A stretch of 64,000 bases of DNA from Venturia oleaginea. Its lineage: Eukaryota > Ascomycota > Dothideomycetes > Venturiales > Venturiaceae. The stretch spans positions 868,001-932,000 of the forward strand of contig JABMLP010000019.1 in assembly GCA_013176395.1 (NCBI GenBank). The letters are read 5' to 3'. The notes under the pieces were generated by a model, which was not told where the DNA came from, did not search any database, and saw nothing but the letters and a program-made list of their open reading frames with translations. A program made the position numbers and the translations under genes. Positions 1-10,995 of the stretch are shown here, in pieces (within the stretch, counting starts at the first letter, position 1; every line of letters begins with the position of its first letter).

Positions 1-188
1 TCAGGTTCATCTTCCGTTCGTTCAGCCCCACTCCATAGCGCTAGCTCTTTCAACTCCTCTTTTTGTTGTTACTTATTTCTCCGCCCTTGATGCAACGTCG
101 GCATTTCACCTTTTGATAGCCCTATACTCGAATTCTACGCGCGTGATTATGGAAATGTAGATGATTACAATACTCAACAAAAATTGCA

Positions 189-2243
189 ATGCTTTCATCC
201 ACAAGATGTGCTCGAGATAGTCTTCGGCGTCCGAAACTCATCAACAGATCATCCACGAAACGTTTGTCGCCAATTATCCGTCCCATGACTACAGCAAGAT
301 TCTTCTCAAACTCAGCCCGATGGAACCAAGGAGTGGAGCCGAACAAGCCAACAACAAACAAAGATGCCGACAGTTCCCCTAAACAATTCACCAAGGAAGA
401 GTGGCAGAAATATTGGGCCAGCAAGACCGTCTTCGAGAAGTTATCTGCCATCAATGCATTTCGAGACCGCAGATTCTCACCAGAAAACCAAGCGATGCTT
501 GAAATCTTAACGCAAATCAAACTCGCCGACTTGGAGTTCCGGAATGTAGGCGTTCTGGAGCACGAAAGGGAGAACGAAAAATCTTACTCACTTTTGAAAG
601 CGACCACCACCAGATTGAGGAACATCGGAGGGGTCCAAGTTGAGGAAATTGAGCCAGCTAATAAGGATGATTCGAAGATTCCATCGCATACAACCCGGAC
701 AGATTCGGCGGCAACGCAAACCGTCAAGAAGCCAAAATACCTGGCTGAAGAGACAGTTCAAGCGAAATTAGAATTCAAGGAGAAAAAAAAACTACAGGAT
801 GTCGATCCAAAAGATATGTCCAATCCTTGGAATAAAGATTGGAAAGTTGTGCATTCCGAAGCTTCTCAAACGAACTCATACAGGGAGAAGATTATTAGAG
901 AGAAAACCAATGCCGCTATTCAAAAGGAGCTCGAGGAGTATGACGCGTGGATGAGTAGCAGGGGGCTAGGAGACTACAAGGATCATCTGAAGGGCAACAA
1001 ATGGAAGGTGTCATTCAGAAGAAGAATAAGAGAATTGAGACGAGCTGACTCTGAGGGGCAAAGTGAGAAGTATTTAAAACATCTCGCCGCGTTGAAGCAA
1101 ATTCGCGCGGACTTGAAATTGGAGTTGGAGTCAGTGGGCGTGGATGCTACTATGGTGGAGCTGACCTTGCAAAAATGTGAAGCACAAGCGGAGATTCACA
1201 GGATGTATGAATGGAAACACTCGCTAAGTCGTCCTCCGACCAAAGCTGAAAGAGAGAAGATGATTTCGCTGGTGATGAGTGTGGAATCTTTGCTTGTTGA
1301 AAACCAAATTCCCACGCATCGGGATCGCAACATTGACATATACACGGAAAACAGGCGTGAAAAGCTGAAAGCAGCAGCGGAGGCGCCTTCTGAAAAGTTG
1401 GACATCGACGCGCTCTCGGTGGCCCAGTTGGAAGACAGAGAAATGGTTGTGGATGATCTGCAATCTTATTGTATCTGGTCAGAATACTACGAGCTTCTCA
1501 GAGAGTTCCCAAACCAGAGTCAAGAATGGGCTGGCTTGCTGCGATACAATGTGCGCAAAATCGACCAGGCATTGAAATGTTTGGCAGAGTTCTACAGAAT
1601 CGCCCTCTGGCTGAAAGAGATGGACCGTACTGCAGTACCGGATGCCGCACAGAAAGCCAAAGCTGACAAGTTTCTGGACGAATGGGTCAACCATTTTGAT
1701 GAGCGTCCGGCACCTGGGGAAAGACTTCTGCCGATCAATCAACGTTTGAACATTGTCATGAACAGGGCAATGGAACAGGTCGAGAAGGACATCAGATCCG
1801 CACTGTTGACACATCCACCAAAGGAAGAAGAAAAGAAAGGCAACTGGAAGAAGGATGGTCGAACACCAGACATGATCTTCAGAGATAGGTGGGGTGCCTT
1901 CAAACCGTCGCCTGAGCGAGCCAAGGAAAAGAAAGCCAACGAGGACTACCGAGCGCAACTCGATGCCCAAGAGGCCAAAATTGCTGCTGCGAAATGGAAA
2001 AAGGAGAATCCGTCCAAACCATTCTCGACGGACTCGAAGCCAAAGTCTCTCCCTAGAGCGGGGGTGAATAATTTCGCGGCCAAAGCAGCTGCTAAAAGGG
2101 GCCAAACGTTGAGGGATGCGAGTGGTCCTAGGAGTACGAGTAGTCCTAAGAAGGCGAATAGTGATAAGACCGAGTGGAAGTTCTTTGCTCCTACCAATAG
2201 GAAGGTTGGTAGTTTTGGCAAAGGTGGGAAGAGAGGGAGATAG
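189..2243 (+). CDS. Hypothetical protein with mitochondrial-type leader
   Basis: Uninterrupted 684-residue frame from an ATG at 189. The first ~55 residues are rich in Ser, Arg and Thr and contain RFFSNSARWNQ, the look of a mitochondrial presequence with an RFF/S processing site. The rest is highly charged (Lys/Glu/Arg), mostly helical in appearance, with no membrane segment, and ends in a basic tail rich in Lys, Gly and Arg (VGSFGKGGKRGR). I recognise no catalytic motif or named family. A structural or RNA-associated mitochondrial role would fit the leader and basic tail, but that is inference. Reality as a gene is supported by length, lack of stops and the clear leader. No intron is needed. 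Confidence 0.75.
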   Translation: MLSSTRCARDSLRRPKLINRSSTKRLSPIIRPMTTARFFSNSARWNQGVEPNKPTTNKDADSSPKQFTKEEWQKYWASKTVFEKLSAINAFRDRRFSPENQAMLEILTQIKLADLEFRNVGVLEHERENEKSYSLLKATTTRLRNIGGVQVEEIEPANKDDSKIPSHTTRTDSAATQTVKKPKYLAEETVQAKLEFKEKKKLQDVDPKDMSNPWNKDWKVVHSEASQTNSYREKIIREKTNAAIQKELEEYDAWMSSRGLGDYKDHLKGNKWKVSFRRRIRELRRADSEGQSEKYLKHLAALKQIRADLKLELESVGVDATMVELTLQKCEAQAEIHRMYEWKHSLSRPPTKAEREKMISLVMSVESLLVENQIPTHRDRNIDIYTENRREKLKAAAEAPSEKLDIDALSVAQLEDREMVVDDLQSYCIWSEYYELLREFPNQSQEWAGLLRYNVRKIDQALKCLAEFYRIALWLKEMDRTAVPDAAQKAKADKFLDEWVNHFDERPAPGERLLPINQRLNIVMNRAMEQVEKDIRSALLTHPPKEEEKKGNWKKDGRTPDMIFRDRWGAFKPSPERAKEKKANEDYRAQLDAQEAKIAAAKWKKENPSKPFSTDSKPKSLPRAGVNNFAAKAAAKRGQTLRDASGPRSTSSPKKANSDKTEWKFFAPTNRKVGSFGKGGKRGR

Positions 2244-3229
2244 GATAGGCATTCAGGTAGTATATCCTAGGGACGCGAGATCGCTTATGAGGCTGGAAGT
2301 CGGGATCTATAGAGACACGAAGGCTTTCCATATACAGAATTAGAAAAACTGTTTGCCATGGAATCTGCCTTATCCTTGTTTTGAAACGCTGAGGTGACAG
2401 TTGCGCCGAAATGGGAATTAGGGACTATTCCGACTTTGATTTGAGTAACAAGATCTCTTGGCTACCACTTATTAGACTATACTTATTGGATACACTTTTT
2501 GGAAACACTCGTTGAAGATGCCTGTTCATGTTCCGATAAAATTGGCATTAAGAGCTTGTAGGCCGCTACATGAAGTTGAAATTGAGAAAGTACAGATACA
2601 TCAATACACATATAGTATTCATGACTACATGATCTTCATGAGGGCATACAGCGGAGCCGTTAATTGAATTCCGTTCCACTACCTTCTAATCTGGGTACTT
2701 TCCTCTCTACTATTGTTCTTTTAACCCGGGATTACGATTGATGAATCTCTCGCAACGTTCCATTCGGGAATTGCTAGAAGTTTATCAATATCGATCGTAA
2801 ATGGAAGATAGTAGACTGATTGTAGGAGTATAACGGAGTATTGTAAATAATAAACCCGGCGTAAGCATGCCGCATACAAGTGAATCGGCTAACATTCCTG
2901 ATTGATTTTCTTCCCGCACTGCTAACGTTGAACTCGGAGGTTCGTTATTATTCCAGGGCCTAATGATAGTTATGCGGCATATAGCCTTACAAATATCGTC
3001 CGTGGTTGACCATAACCCGTCCCTCTCTATACTAATATGTACGCAGCTCGCGCATCCCCTTCTTATATGTCCATGTAGAATGGGCTTCGTTGCCTTGATT
3101 TGCGCTAAATGCCAGCATTCCAAGCGGAGTCAACACTCGAGATACACCAGAGACCCGCCGAAGACCGATCCACATAGCCGGTACAGCCATAATGGCCATA
3201 CTTGTATACATAACTTCCTCGCCCCCGCC
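2244..3229. other. Intergenic, no supported gene
   Basis: AT-rich sequence with only short overlapping frames on both strands. None has a recognisable domain or convincing codon pattern. Confidence 0.5.
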
Positions 3230-3655
3230 TCATCTCGTTGGAGATAACGGCCTGTTCCATGGGCCATCAACCAGCCTGGATTGAACCTGGCGAACTTGCC
3301 AGATTGGCGTAACGCAGACTCTCGATAGTGGTATCCGGAATGTGCAGGCCATCAGGGGGAGAGCGGTAACGGCATGCAGGTTGAATATTGCGGCGAGGGG
3401 TGAAGGTCTGAAGGTGAAGGTGTATGCGTATAGTGGCTGAGCGAATGTTGATAATGGACCGAAGTTGGCGGGTCGACGTAAGATGTAGCGACAGATGGAG
3501 TATTGGAATAGACCTGCTGCGGCGATGGGGAATGAGTATATGCTAATGAGGCCACCTCCATCGCCTAATTCCGCCAGTCCTGGGTATTTGCGAATCTGAG
3601 GTAACCAAGGTATATCTTCCTCTTTAACAGGCGTTTCTGTCGTGGGTGCTGCCAT
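3230..3655 (-). CDS. Short hypothetical protein, uncertain model
   Basis: 141-residue frame from an ATG at 3655. The first ~40 residues (MAAPTTETPVKEEDIPWLPQ, then a Gly-rich patch) look coding. After about 3560 a second frame on the same strand becomes the better-looking one: it is Ser/Pro/Tyr/His rich (for example HSPSPQQVYSNTPS) and open to about 3265. This suggests a short intron or an indel near 3540-3560 that I could not place with a good donor and acceptor. Function unknown. It may be a real Ser/Pro-rich protein or a decayed gene. Confidence 0.35.
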   Translation of the reverse strand: MAAPTTETPVKEEDIPWLPQIRKYPGLAELGDGGGLISIYSFPIAAAGLFQYSICRYILRRPANFGPLSTFAQPLYAYTFTFRPSPLAAIFNLHAVTALPLMACTFRIPLSRVCVTPIWQVRQVQSRLVDGPWNRPLSPTR

Positions 3656-4155
3656 GTTGGTGTTGATACAACTGAAGTCTGTGGAATATTGTCTCTGTAA
3701 AACGGACGTGAAATCTTGAGATTTAAGGCGACAAAGGCCGGGTTCGAGACCGTTATATCGTAATGAGATGAGTACTTCTAGGAATAGTCGCTGTATTTTT
3801 AAGGGACGGCCTTAAATAGACTCGTGGTTTCAAGGACGTTCTCTAGTCTTCCCCTGCATGGATTAGATGTACGCCTAGGCACCTATCTACGGCAGTTATT
3901 CAAGTTTTCACGTCTTTTTTGCGCTGACAATAAGGGGTTGTTTACTCTTCTCTTGATGGAGGGGCCTGATTTTATGCTGTAATTAGACATTGCGTACTCA
4001 GGCTTCAAGGCCAGATCCCATTCCTTCTCTTCTCTCCGAGTCCGAAACTCGCTCCAACTTCAAAGTCCCAGTCACCAACCTTACTATGTGCAGATTATCT
4101 TAGGTCAATCACGCCAAATGCAAAAACTCGTCTCGAAACTGCGTAGAGCTTTCGC

Positions 4156-4835
4156 TTGTCTTCAGGTCCCTCATTTCAAATCCTTTCTGATCTACACTTC
4201 GAAGTTGGCCAGCAATATTCAACCTTTGAAGTTCCCGTTTCGGCGCCATTTCTCATTCTTGCCGACGACATTGGGAGACGTATAGACTATTCTTCCTACC
4301 TAGGATTCCTTAAAATCCAATGTTCGTGCTTCGTAAAAGTCTTTCTCGTCCCCGGTAACCACGGATTTTATAAAACTTCCCACGAAGATGGTTCAGCACT
4401 GGCAAGGAAACTGGAGACGGAGCCAGATGTAAACGGGAAGCTGGATTTATATCACCAGCGAAGACAAAGTTGTAAGCCTTCGGATCCACCTTTGCGGTGC
4501 TCCCTGTTATGTTTCGGGTTTGGCATCTGGCTTTATTGATTGATGTTGGTAAGTTTCCTTTCTATATCTGTGAGAAGAGCCTCGTTTGAACCAGAAAATA
4601 TCTTAAGCAGACAAGAGGTTGACGAAGACGTAATTTATGCGTACTGCAAAACGCCTATGCGGCCTACAGCACACAACGATGATACTCCGCTTCGACCATT
4701 CCTGGTCCAGTGCCAACAAACAGCTATAGAACCGAACGATGTCACAGTGCTGTCATGAAATTGCCAGCTTACAACATAGGCGAGAGATCGGTTCGTTTGA
4801 TTCCTAATCCCAACTTCCTGTGCTAACGGTAGGCC
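4156..4835 (+). pseudogene. Calcineurin-like metallophosphoesterase, decayed
   Basis: The frame from 4156 reads FQILSDLHFEV, then LILADDIGR, then VFLVPGNHGFY. These are the three N-terminal metal-binding blocks of the calcineurin-like phosphoesterase fold (usual forms SDLHLE, GDIG, GNHE). The second block has D where G is normal and the third has G where E is normal. After the frame stops at 4539, weak family-like pieces appear in other frames, ending near RLIPNPNF around 4800, where intact relatives read roughly RLISNQRGY. Start is non-ATG, and stops and frame changes break the rest. The residue assignments and the pseudogene call are inference from remembered family motifs. Confidence 0.6.
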
Positions 4836-4915
4836 TGGTACAAGAAATCGCAGCACTGGTTACCATTCTCATCTCTCTAGCTTATCTCCTACCAAGCGAG
4901 CCATTTTATGGAACC

Positions 4916-5251
4916 TTATGCATTGCAACTATTGCATGTACGAATGTGATTCCCGCGGACAATCTTCCAATCATCGCCGCTAATCATGCCGCGTACCTTC
5001 GTGTCAACAAACTCAATATCATTCAACACATCTTGGAGGGCGGGCTCGGCTTTAAGCACCAATTTAGCCTCATCGAGCTCAACTCGGAGGGCTGTTCTGA
5101 GCTGTTGGGTCCAGCCATAATTTACTGCATGACGTGGATCGGAGCCAGTTTCGTAGACATCGCATCTATAGTCGTTTCGAAGTGCTGTATCGTAGGTGTT
5201 GAAGAGAATTTTCTGACGGAGCTCGCGTGGGAGGGTGAGGAACGTTGCCAT
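4916..5251 (-). CDS. F-box-like small protein (LPRELRQKIL family)
   Basis: 111-residue frame with ATG at 5251. It opens with ATFLTLPRELRQKILFNTY, which resembles the first helix of fungal F-box/F-box-like proteins (LPxELRxxIL). The remainder is charged, ends in a small Cys-containing tail (IRTCNSCNA), and has no other domain I recognise. The same opening motif occurs in the gene at 21245 (SFLSLPRELRQQIL), so the two probably belong to one expanded fungal family. F-box proteins act as substrate adaptors of SCF ubiquitin ligases, but these are short and lack an obvious substrate-binding repeat, so function is unproven. It lies downstream of the decayed phosphoesterase, on the opposite strand. 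Confidence 0.55.
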   Translation of the reverse strand: MATFLTLPRELRQKILFNTYDTALRNDYRCDVYETGSDPRHAVNYGWTQQLRTALRVELDEAKLVLKAEPALQDVLNDIEFVDTKVRGMISGDDWKIVRGNHIRTCNSCNA

Positions 5252-6780
5252 CGTTGGTCTTGGGACTGTCGTGGCTGTACTCAGTCAGTGATATTATCAA
5301 TTGGAGCTACGCGGTGACAAAGCTTACACTTTGCAGAATTGCAAGATTTACTTATGTTATGGAGAGGATTGCTACTGGGATTTTACATCGCGACACCAGC
5401 GCGTCAGAAGCATCTGTAATCATTCTACCATTCCAGGACGTCTGCGTGTTTCCATTAGCTTCCGCCAGAATAACGTTCTTACATTTAACTTCCCTCTGAA
5501 ACATTGCAAACTATTTCCGATTATTACGAACCCACATCCCATTTGCGGGAATGAACTATCTCCCTTTCGCTTCGCCATCGAATTTAAACAGGGACGATCT
5601 TGGAAATTCATCTATATCCAAAGGCTTACGCCTTCCAATGTGCCCAGCTCAGATCTCCTCCCATTCACCTTGAACCGCGCGAGACACTGCCTGATAGACG
5701 CGCTATAGCTTAGACCACGACCCAAAGCTTGCACCAGCTTCCTGGAACAACACTAAACCTGTCAAAGCACTTTAGAAAAGATCAATCGCCCTCCAGCCAC
5801 TTACGCCGTTCCACCCCGTTGTCCACCGATAATTCCTCCTCCATGGTTTCGCGTGTTGACACGTTCTGACTTCGGTAAGGCGTACAGCCTCTTCGGTATT
5901 TATCCTAATACTGACCTTCTGAGCAACATAAAGGATTGTGACGGTGTGCTGTCCAAGGCTGGGACCTAAAGTCATCAGTCGCGAAAGCAAGCTTGTTGCC
6001 AAAATGATGATGAATAGTGTTTCTTGATGGAGAGAGACTCGTTAGGACGCGTAGAAGTAGTTGACACGCCCAATTGGGCCTAGTTTGTCTCACCATATTA
6101 GATTCCATCGCGCTTTTGAATCCTCCCTCCATCAACAACTTCAGGAACATACATCCTGGTATCATTGGAGCTTGGGTCTCTATCAATTTCATCTTAAGGA
6201 TATCTCTGTAAAAGACAACCCGATCGAAAAGTCGTCTGCAATCGTCAAAACGGCTTTGCGTGAGAACTTAGAAGGCTTCTGGACAGCACGGAGCAGCCGA
6301 TGAGTGTCTGTATTAACATTGGACAAGAGGTGGTTTATTGAAGAGGTAAGATATCCTTCTTCATAAATGCTTTGTGGTTGCGAGGTCTTGCCGACTGGCA
6401 TCCTGTTTCTAACAGTAATAAAAAACTCTCCCAGATGCTTGCCGGATTTTGTATGTACTTGTACCAATCAATCACCATTACTGCTTTGCTTATCAGCCTA
6501 TCCAGTACTTGTTCACTCAATAGTATTGCTAAAAGTAGTAAAAGGCAAGGTTGGCCCCCATGTATCTCGCGTGCTGCATGAGGATCATAACGCAATTACG
6601 CTACTCTATCACGTTTGGACCCATCTTTATTCTACCTTCAATTATCAGCGAATGAACAGCGTTAGAGCTCAGCAATTTGGACTCAAGCCTTGCAGAGAAG
6701 TCTAGGGGTTCTCAGCACTAAGCTTGATTGTATCAAGCATGCTAGATGCACATCAAAACCCATCGCGGGTACTTACAGTC
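5252..6780. other. Intergenic; upstream region of urea permease
   Basis: Only short overlapping frames, none convincing. The part nearest the permease holds GATA-type motifs, for example TTATCAG around 6489 and again near 6640. These could bind nitrogen-regulatory GATA factors, but such short motifs are common by chance. Confidence 0.4.
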
Positions 6781-6784
6781 TTGA

Positions 6785-6794
6785 TATATATAAG
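6785..6794 (+). promoter_or_regulatory. Candidate TATA box of urea permease gene
   Basis: TATATATAAG lies about 70 nt before the chosen ATG at 6864, with a pyrimidine-rich stretch between them, a plausible core promoter layout. Call rests on position and match only. Confidence 0.45.
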
Positions 6795-6863
6795 ACTTTG
6801 AGCTGGTGTATCGAAGATAGTTTTTCCTTTGGTCTATTTACTTACTGCTCGCCAACTAAGACG

Positions 6864-9078
6864 ATGGCTATGCAACTTCTCAGCCAAGCCGATGGCTACG
6901 GCATTGTCGTTGGACTTTCGATATTGTTTTGCCTTATTATCATCGCTGCTGTTCGCATCCAAAAGAGATATATGATGGAAGATAGCGATCAGTCTGAGAT
7001 GTTCATGGTCGCAAATCGTTCTGTCGGGACCGGGTTAACAGCCTCGGCCGTCTTCTCGAGTTGGTAAGTTCAATTGCAATTCTACAAACCGCCAGGCTAA
7101 CCACAAACTTCAAACGCAGGATGTGGATCAACGAAAGTGTCTTCTCGGCTGCTTATACGTACAAATGGGGCATCGCGTTGCCTATCTGGTGGGCTAGTGG
7201 ACTTTCTTTCCAGATCGCGTTGATGGCCATGCTCGGGATTGTGGCGAAATTGCGAGTTCCATATGCGCACACATCACTCGAGATTATCAAGATGCGATAC
7301 GGGAAATACGCACATTGGCTCTTCATAGTGCTGAATTTGATCAACAATATCTTCGGCTGTGGCAGCATGATTCTTGCAGGTGCTCAATTGGTCACGGGAA
7401 TGACGGGAATGCACGTTGTTGCGGCATGTATTCTTATTCCTACGGGAGGTAAGCTGATTGAAGAGGTCTTTGCCGCATGGGAGCTAATACTCACGGTTTC
7501 AGTTGTTCTTTATACAGCCGTTGGGGGGCTGAAGGCAACTTTTTTAACAGATTTCATACACACAACTGTTGCTCTGCTACTGTTGATCTATTTCTCCCTT
7601 GCAGTCTTGACGAACAAGCACATCGGTGGCGTCTCTGGCTTGTACGACAAAGTCAAAGCCGCGGAGGACTATATCCCTGGCAACTACGAAGGCTCCTTGT
7701 TGACTATGAAGTCTAGAAGCTGTAAGAAACTACCAATATAATGTCATTTGTCTTAATACTGAAAATAATTCTAGCTGTTCTATTCGGACTAGTTCTCAAA
7801 TTTGGCAACCTTGCTCTCGTAGTCATGGACACAGGATTTTGGCAGAAATCGTTTGCATCTGAAGTGCGATCCACTGTTCCAGCATACGGTCTTGTATCAG
7901 TGGTAATTCTTGCCATTCCCTGGTGTACCGGAACGATTATCGGCCTGAGCGCGCGAGCCATTGAAAAATCTCCCATTTGGTTCGACTATCCCAATGTTCT
8001 CACCCTCAAACATGTCAACTCTGGCCTGGTGATGCCTTACGTCCTGAGGTCTTTGCTTGGAGAAGGTGCCACAACCGGTCTCCTGGTCCTCATTTTCATG
8101 GCGATCACATCAACAGTGAGCTCCTCCATGATCGCCGTTAGCAGCATCATCTCCCTCGATGGATATCGCACCTACATCAATCCTCGTGCCTCGGATCGCA
8201 AAACTCTCCATGTCAGCCATTGGGGCGTTGTCTTCCATGGATGCTTTATGGCTGCATTTGCAATCATGCTCGAGTACGCGGGTGCCACCAACAACTGGTC
8301 CACCTATTTCCGCCCAATCATCGCATGCCCTGGGATCCTGCCATTGGTTTTGACATTGCTATGGTCTAAGCAGACAAAGGCTGCCGCAATCCTGGCACCC
8401 ATTCTCGGGCTTCTGTCAGGACTAGCGACGTGGCTGTCACTTTCATGGAAATGGTCCGGTGCAATCAACATTAACACTACGCAAGTCCAATTGCCGGGTC
8501 TATACGGAGCCATCGTATCTTTCTTCTCTCCTGCGCTCTATTCGGTGATCATATCCTTGATCTGGCCAAGTCGCTTCGACTGGCGCGAATTCCTTCGAAT
8601 CGATCTCATCGAAGATAACAACCAACCGGACAGCTCCTTGCCGTCCACTTTTCCAAGCAAGGGGGCCGTCAACGAAACTATCAAGGCCGGTAGTGATTCT
8701 GAGAAAGGATCTTTAGAGAATGGAGACAAAGCTGGTCCAATATCAACCTCCACCCATGCTCAGTCGAAATTTCCAATCGACCAAGTGATACATCCTTTCG
8801 ATGAGCAGACGCTGAAGCATATCAAAAAATGGTTCAACATTGCCGCCATCTATTTTGTGGTCAACGTTCTGGTCACCATTGTCCTTTGGCCCATGCCTCT
8901 ATATCGCGACTACATCTTCACCAAAACCTTCTTTTCTGGTTGGCTTTCCATTGCTATCATCTGGCACTTCGGTGCTATGCTCGCTGTCATTGTGTATCCA
9001 GTGTACGATGGGCGACAGGAGATCAGTCGAGCAGTGCGCGGAATGGTGAAGGACTTGAGGTGGAGAAAGGCGAGATAG
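6864..9078 (+). CDS. DUR3-type urea/solute symporter, four exons
   Basis: Sodium/solute symporter (SSS) family, closest in remembered motifs to the fungal urea permease DUR3; expected to import urea (possibly polyamines) across the plasma membrane by ion symport. My exon model is 6864-7063, 7120-7448, 7503-7721, 7775-9078, giving 683 residues, a normal length for the family. Introns: 7064-7119 (GTAAGT..GCAG), 7449-7502 (GTAAGC..TTCAG), 7722-7774 (GTAAGA..CTAG). The middle intron is 54 nt with no stop, so it hides inside the open frame; removing it restores IPTGVVLYTAVGGLKATFL, matching the family. About 14-15 hydrophobic segments; conserved blocks include WWASGLSFQI, TAVGGLKATFLTDF and GNYEGSLLTM. 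A long hydrophilic loop around residues 555-640 precedes the last segments. The start is the ATG at 6864, just before the first membrane segment. Substrate is inferred from family resemblance. Confidence 0.85.
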
Positions 9079-9104
9079 AGTTATCAACTTCTTCTGGTTG
9101 AATA

Positions 9105-10035
9105 TTAAATCAGAGATAGATGTAGATAAACTTCTGGAAAATCTCCGTGGCCAAGTTTCCACGATTTTTGCTGACTTGATCTCGATATAGCAGATGCTAT
9201 CCAAAGCGCGCTAGAAGCCAGCGCTCGAGGCCGAAACCTCATTCCTACATTAACCTTCATTAAAAAATCCACCCGCCTTCTATCCCAAGTATAAAAATCC
9301 GGCACGATTCTATCCTCCTCTCGCTGCTCCTCCAACGCCACGCTATCCTACCATTCATCCCAGAAAGCATCAATCAACCCGCCCAACGCCACACTAATCC
9401 AATCATCCCATTCTCCCAGTTCATCCCAGGAAGATTCAGCCGTTCTTGCTAACACCAAAATACTTCAATAGTCCTCCCCAGTTACAGAAAAGAAAGTATC
9501 ATTCAATACCACCATTGCCCCAAGCTAAATAGATATAATCATCATCAACCTCCGCATGATCCTAAAACGGTATACCAACCTCCAACCCCTCGATTTTTCC
9601 AAACTTTTATAGTCACTTCGTAATGGCCAAGCGCGTATAACTAATAACTGACCGGATATCGGCAATATCGTCAGAATCTACAAAGAAGGGTGTAAGCAAC
9701 TTGGACCATGCGTTGATATTCTCATACAATGGAACCTTCGATCCGAGGTGGAGGGTATCTGCGATGTCTGCGTCGATGGTGGCATTCTAGAAGGATTCGA
9801 AGGTGGCTTTCAGGGTAAAATAAAGCGATATTTGCACAGCCATATTGCTTCATATCCCACAACAGACCCCTCTTTTCCAACGTTACCAACAAATTCATCA
9901 AAGCTTTCAACAGCCAAGGATTGAATAATAGGCTGGCCAAAAACCTTGATACATGCAATCATTACTGGCAGCAAGAAAAGTCTCTATCGGCTATCCCACT
10001 GTGGTGAACTTGGTTTTGGCTCTCATAAGGATCGC
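9105..10035 (-). pseudogene. Decayed gene of unknown family
   Basis: Reading the minus strand from about 10000 gives long coherent protein pieces broken by stops and frame changes. First comes ACIKVFGQPIIQSLAVESF through EAIWLCKYRFILP and a stop near 9812. After a frame change it continues as TIDADIADTLHLGSKVPLYE to about 9630. Then NDTFFSVTGEDY, a TGA at 9465-9467, SILVLARTAESSWDELGEWD to DAFWDEW, a TAG at 9348-9350, and on to a natural-looking end at 9105. Two of these stops sit where Trp is plausible (TGG to TGA or TAG), as expected from G-to-A change. I do not recognise the family. Upstream start unclear, perhaps near 10029. Confidence 0.55.
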
Positions 10036-10336
10036 GTATTTCGTTAGTATTAAGGATTGAGGCTGTTCGAGTCACGGGTAGGTTCTCGATAACTAATTTT
10101 GTGGTAATGGGGGCCGATCGGAGGGTTCGATATCCTAGGGTTTTAACATTCCTATTTCAACCGATTTTCAATATTGCCGCCAACCAGCAAATGTTTGTTT
10201 GCGCTTTAAGCAAGTGAGGTGGAGCAGTGCGTTCCAAATCATGGTCGCAAATCCTGGATTTATGATGAATGGACTAGAGCCGTTGATTGACAGTTCTATG
10301 AAATAGGTCAATGGATATTTATGTATGGTATTCTTT

Positions 10337-10995
10337 AATTTCTACGAGGAGGCAGAGACATTCCTTTTCTGCAATTGCTACGAAGCGGGGATGTTAGTTG
10401 GTGTGCGGTCCTTCGAAGAGAGAATACACTGGGTACTCGGCCTCTCGGCGAAGACGCTCTTTCTCCTCGGCATCTTTCTTCTTCTCAATATTGAGTTTGC
10501 GCATTTCACATTCACGCCAACGACGACCTCCCTCGCCGCAGCTCGTACATTTCTTCTTGCTGAGACGCCACTTGAGATTGAAGTTGTGTTCATGTACCCA
10601 CCAAAATCCCAGATCGCTATCGCAAAGAAGCTTCTTTCCTTCCAGAACTGATTGGAATAACGAGCGGAGACATGGCTCAAGATGAACACAACGTTAATTT
10701 CACTTTGAGACATGTCTCCGATCGTTATTCCTGTCAGTTCTGGAGCGGATGAACCTTTCTTTGCGATAGCGATCTGGATTTTGGTGGTACGTGCGGTGTG
10801 GACGAACATAAGGCTGAGGGGAAGGCTCCGGCTTTCGACCCCAACCATGAGGCTTGCGAACAATTTCCATCCTTCCTCACTCATGATGGTTGAGTATCAA
10901 GAGTATCTTCTCCTCGAAAGATCGCACGCTAGGGACGTCTCCGCCTCGTGGAAATTGCAGAAAAGGAACGTCTCTACCTCGCAGAATTTACAGGA
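10337..10995. repeat. Long imperfect inverted repeat (hairpin-forming)
   Basis: Inner arms 10598-10674 and 10711-10787 are near-perfect reverse complements, sharing CCAAAATCC, AGATCGCTATCGCAAAGAA, TCCAGAACTGA and CGGAGACATG. A loop of about 36 nt separates them. Outer arms (roughly 10340-10430 and 10900-10990) pair more loosely, sharing TTCCTTTTCTGCAATT and a TTCGA-containing block. Minus-strand translation of the left side contains CTSCGEGGRRWREC followed by a Lys/Glu-rich helix. This is the spacing of a CCHC zinc knuckle with His replaced by Arg, so the repeat may derive from a retroelement gag or similar gene. Confidence 0.7.

Noticed and set aside
3690..3760. Possible tRNA from GGTTCGAGACC
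   Set aside because: The flanks do not form a T-stem and no anticodon arm or acceptor stem is visible.
5905..6705. Several 80-112 residue ORFs before the urea permease
   Set aside because: Overlap on both strands with no motif; treated as intergenic.
10060..10140. Possible tRNA from GGGTTCGATATCC
   Set aside because: No cloverleaf could be drawn; the T-arm-like stretch is isolated.
10378..10884. 168-residue minus ORF across the inverted repeat
   Set aside because: It reads straight through both arms and the loop; the more protein-like trace is in another frame, so it is not a gene.
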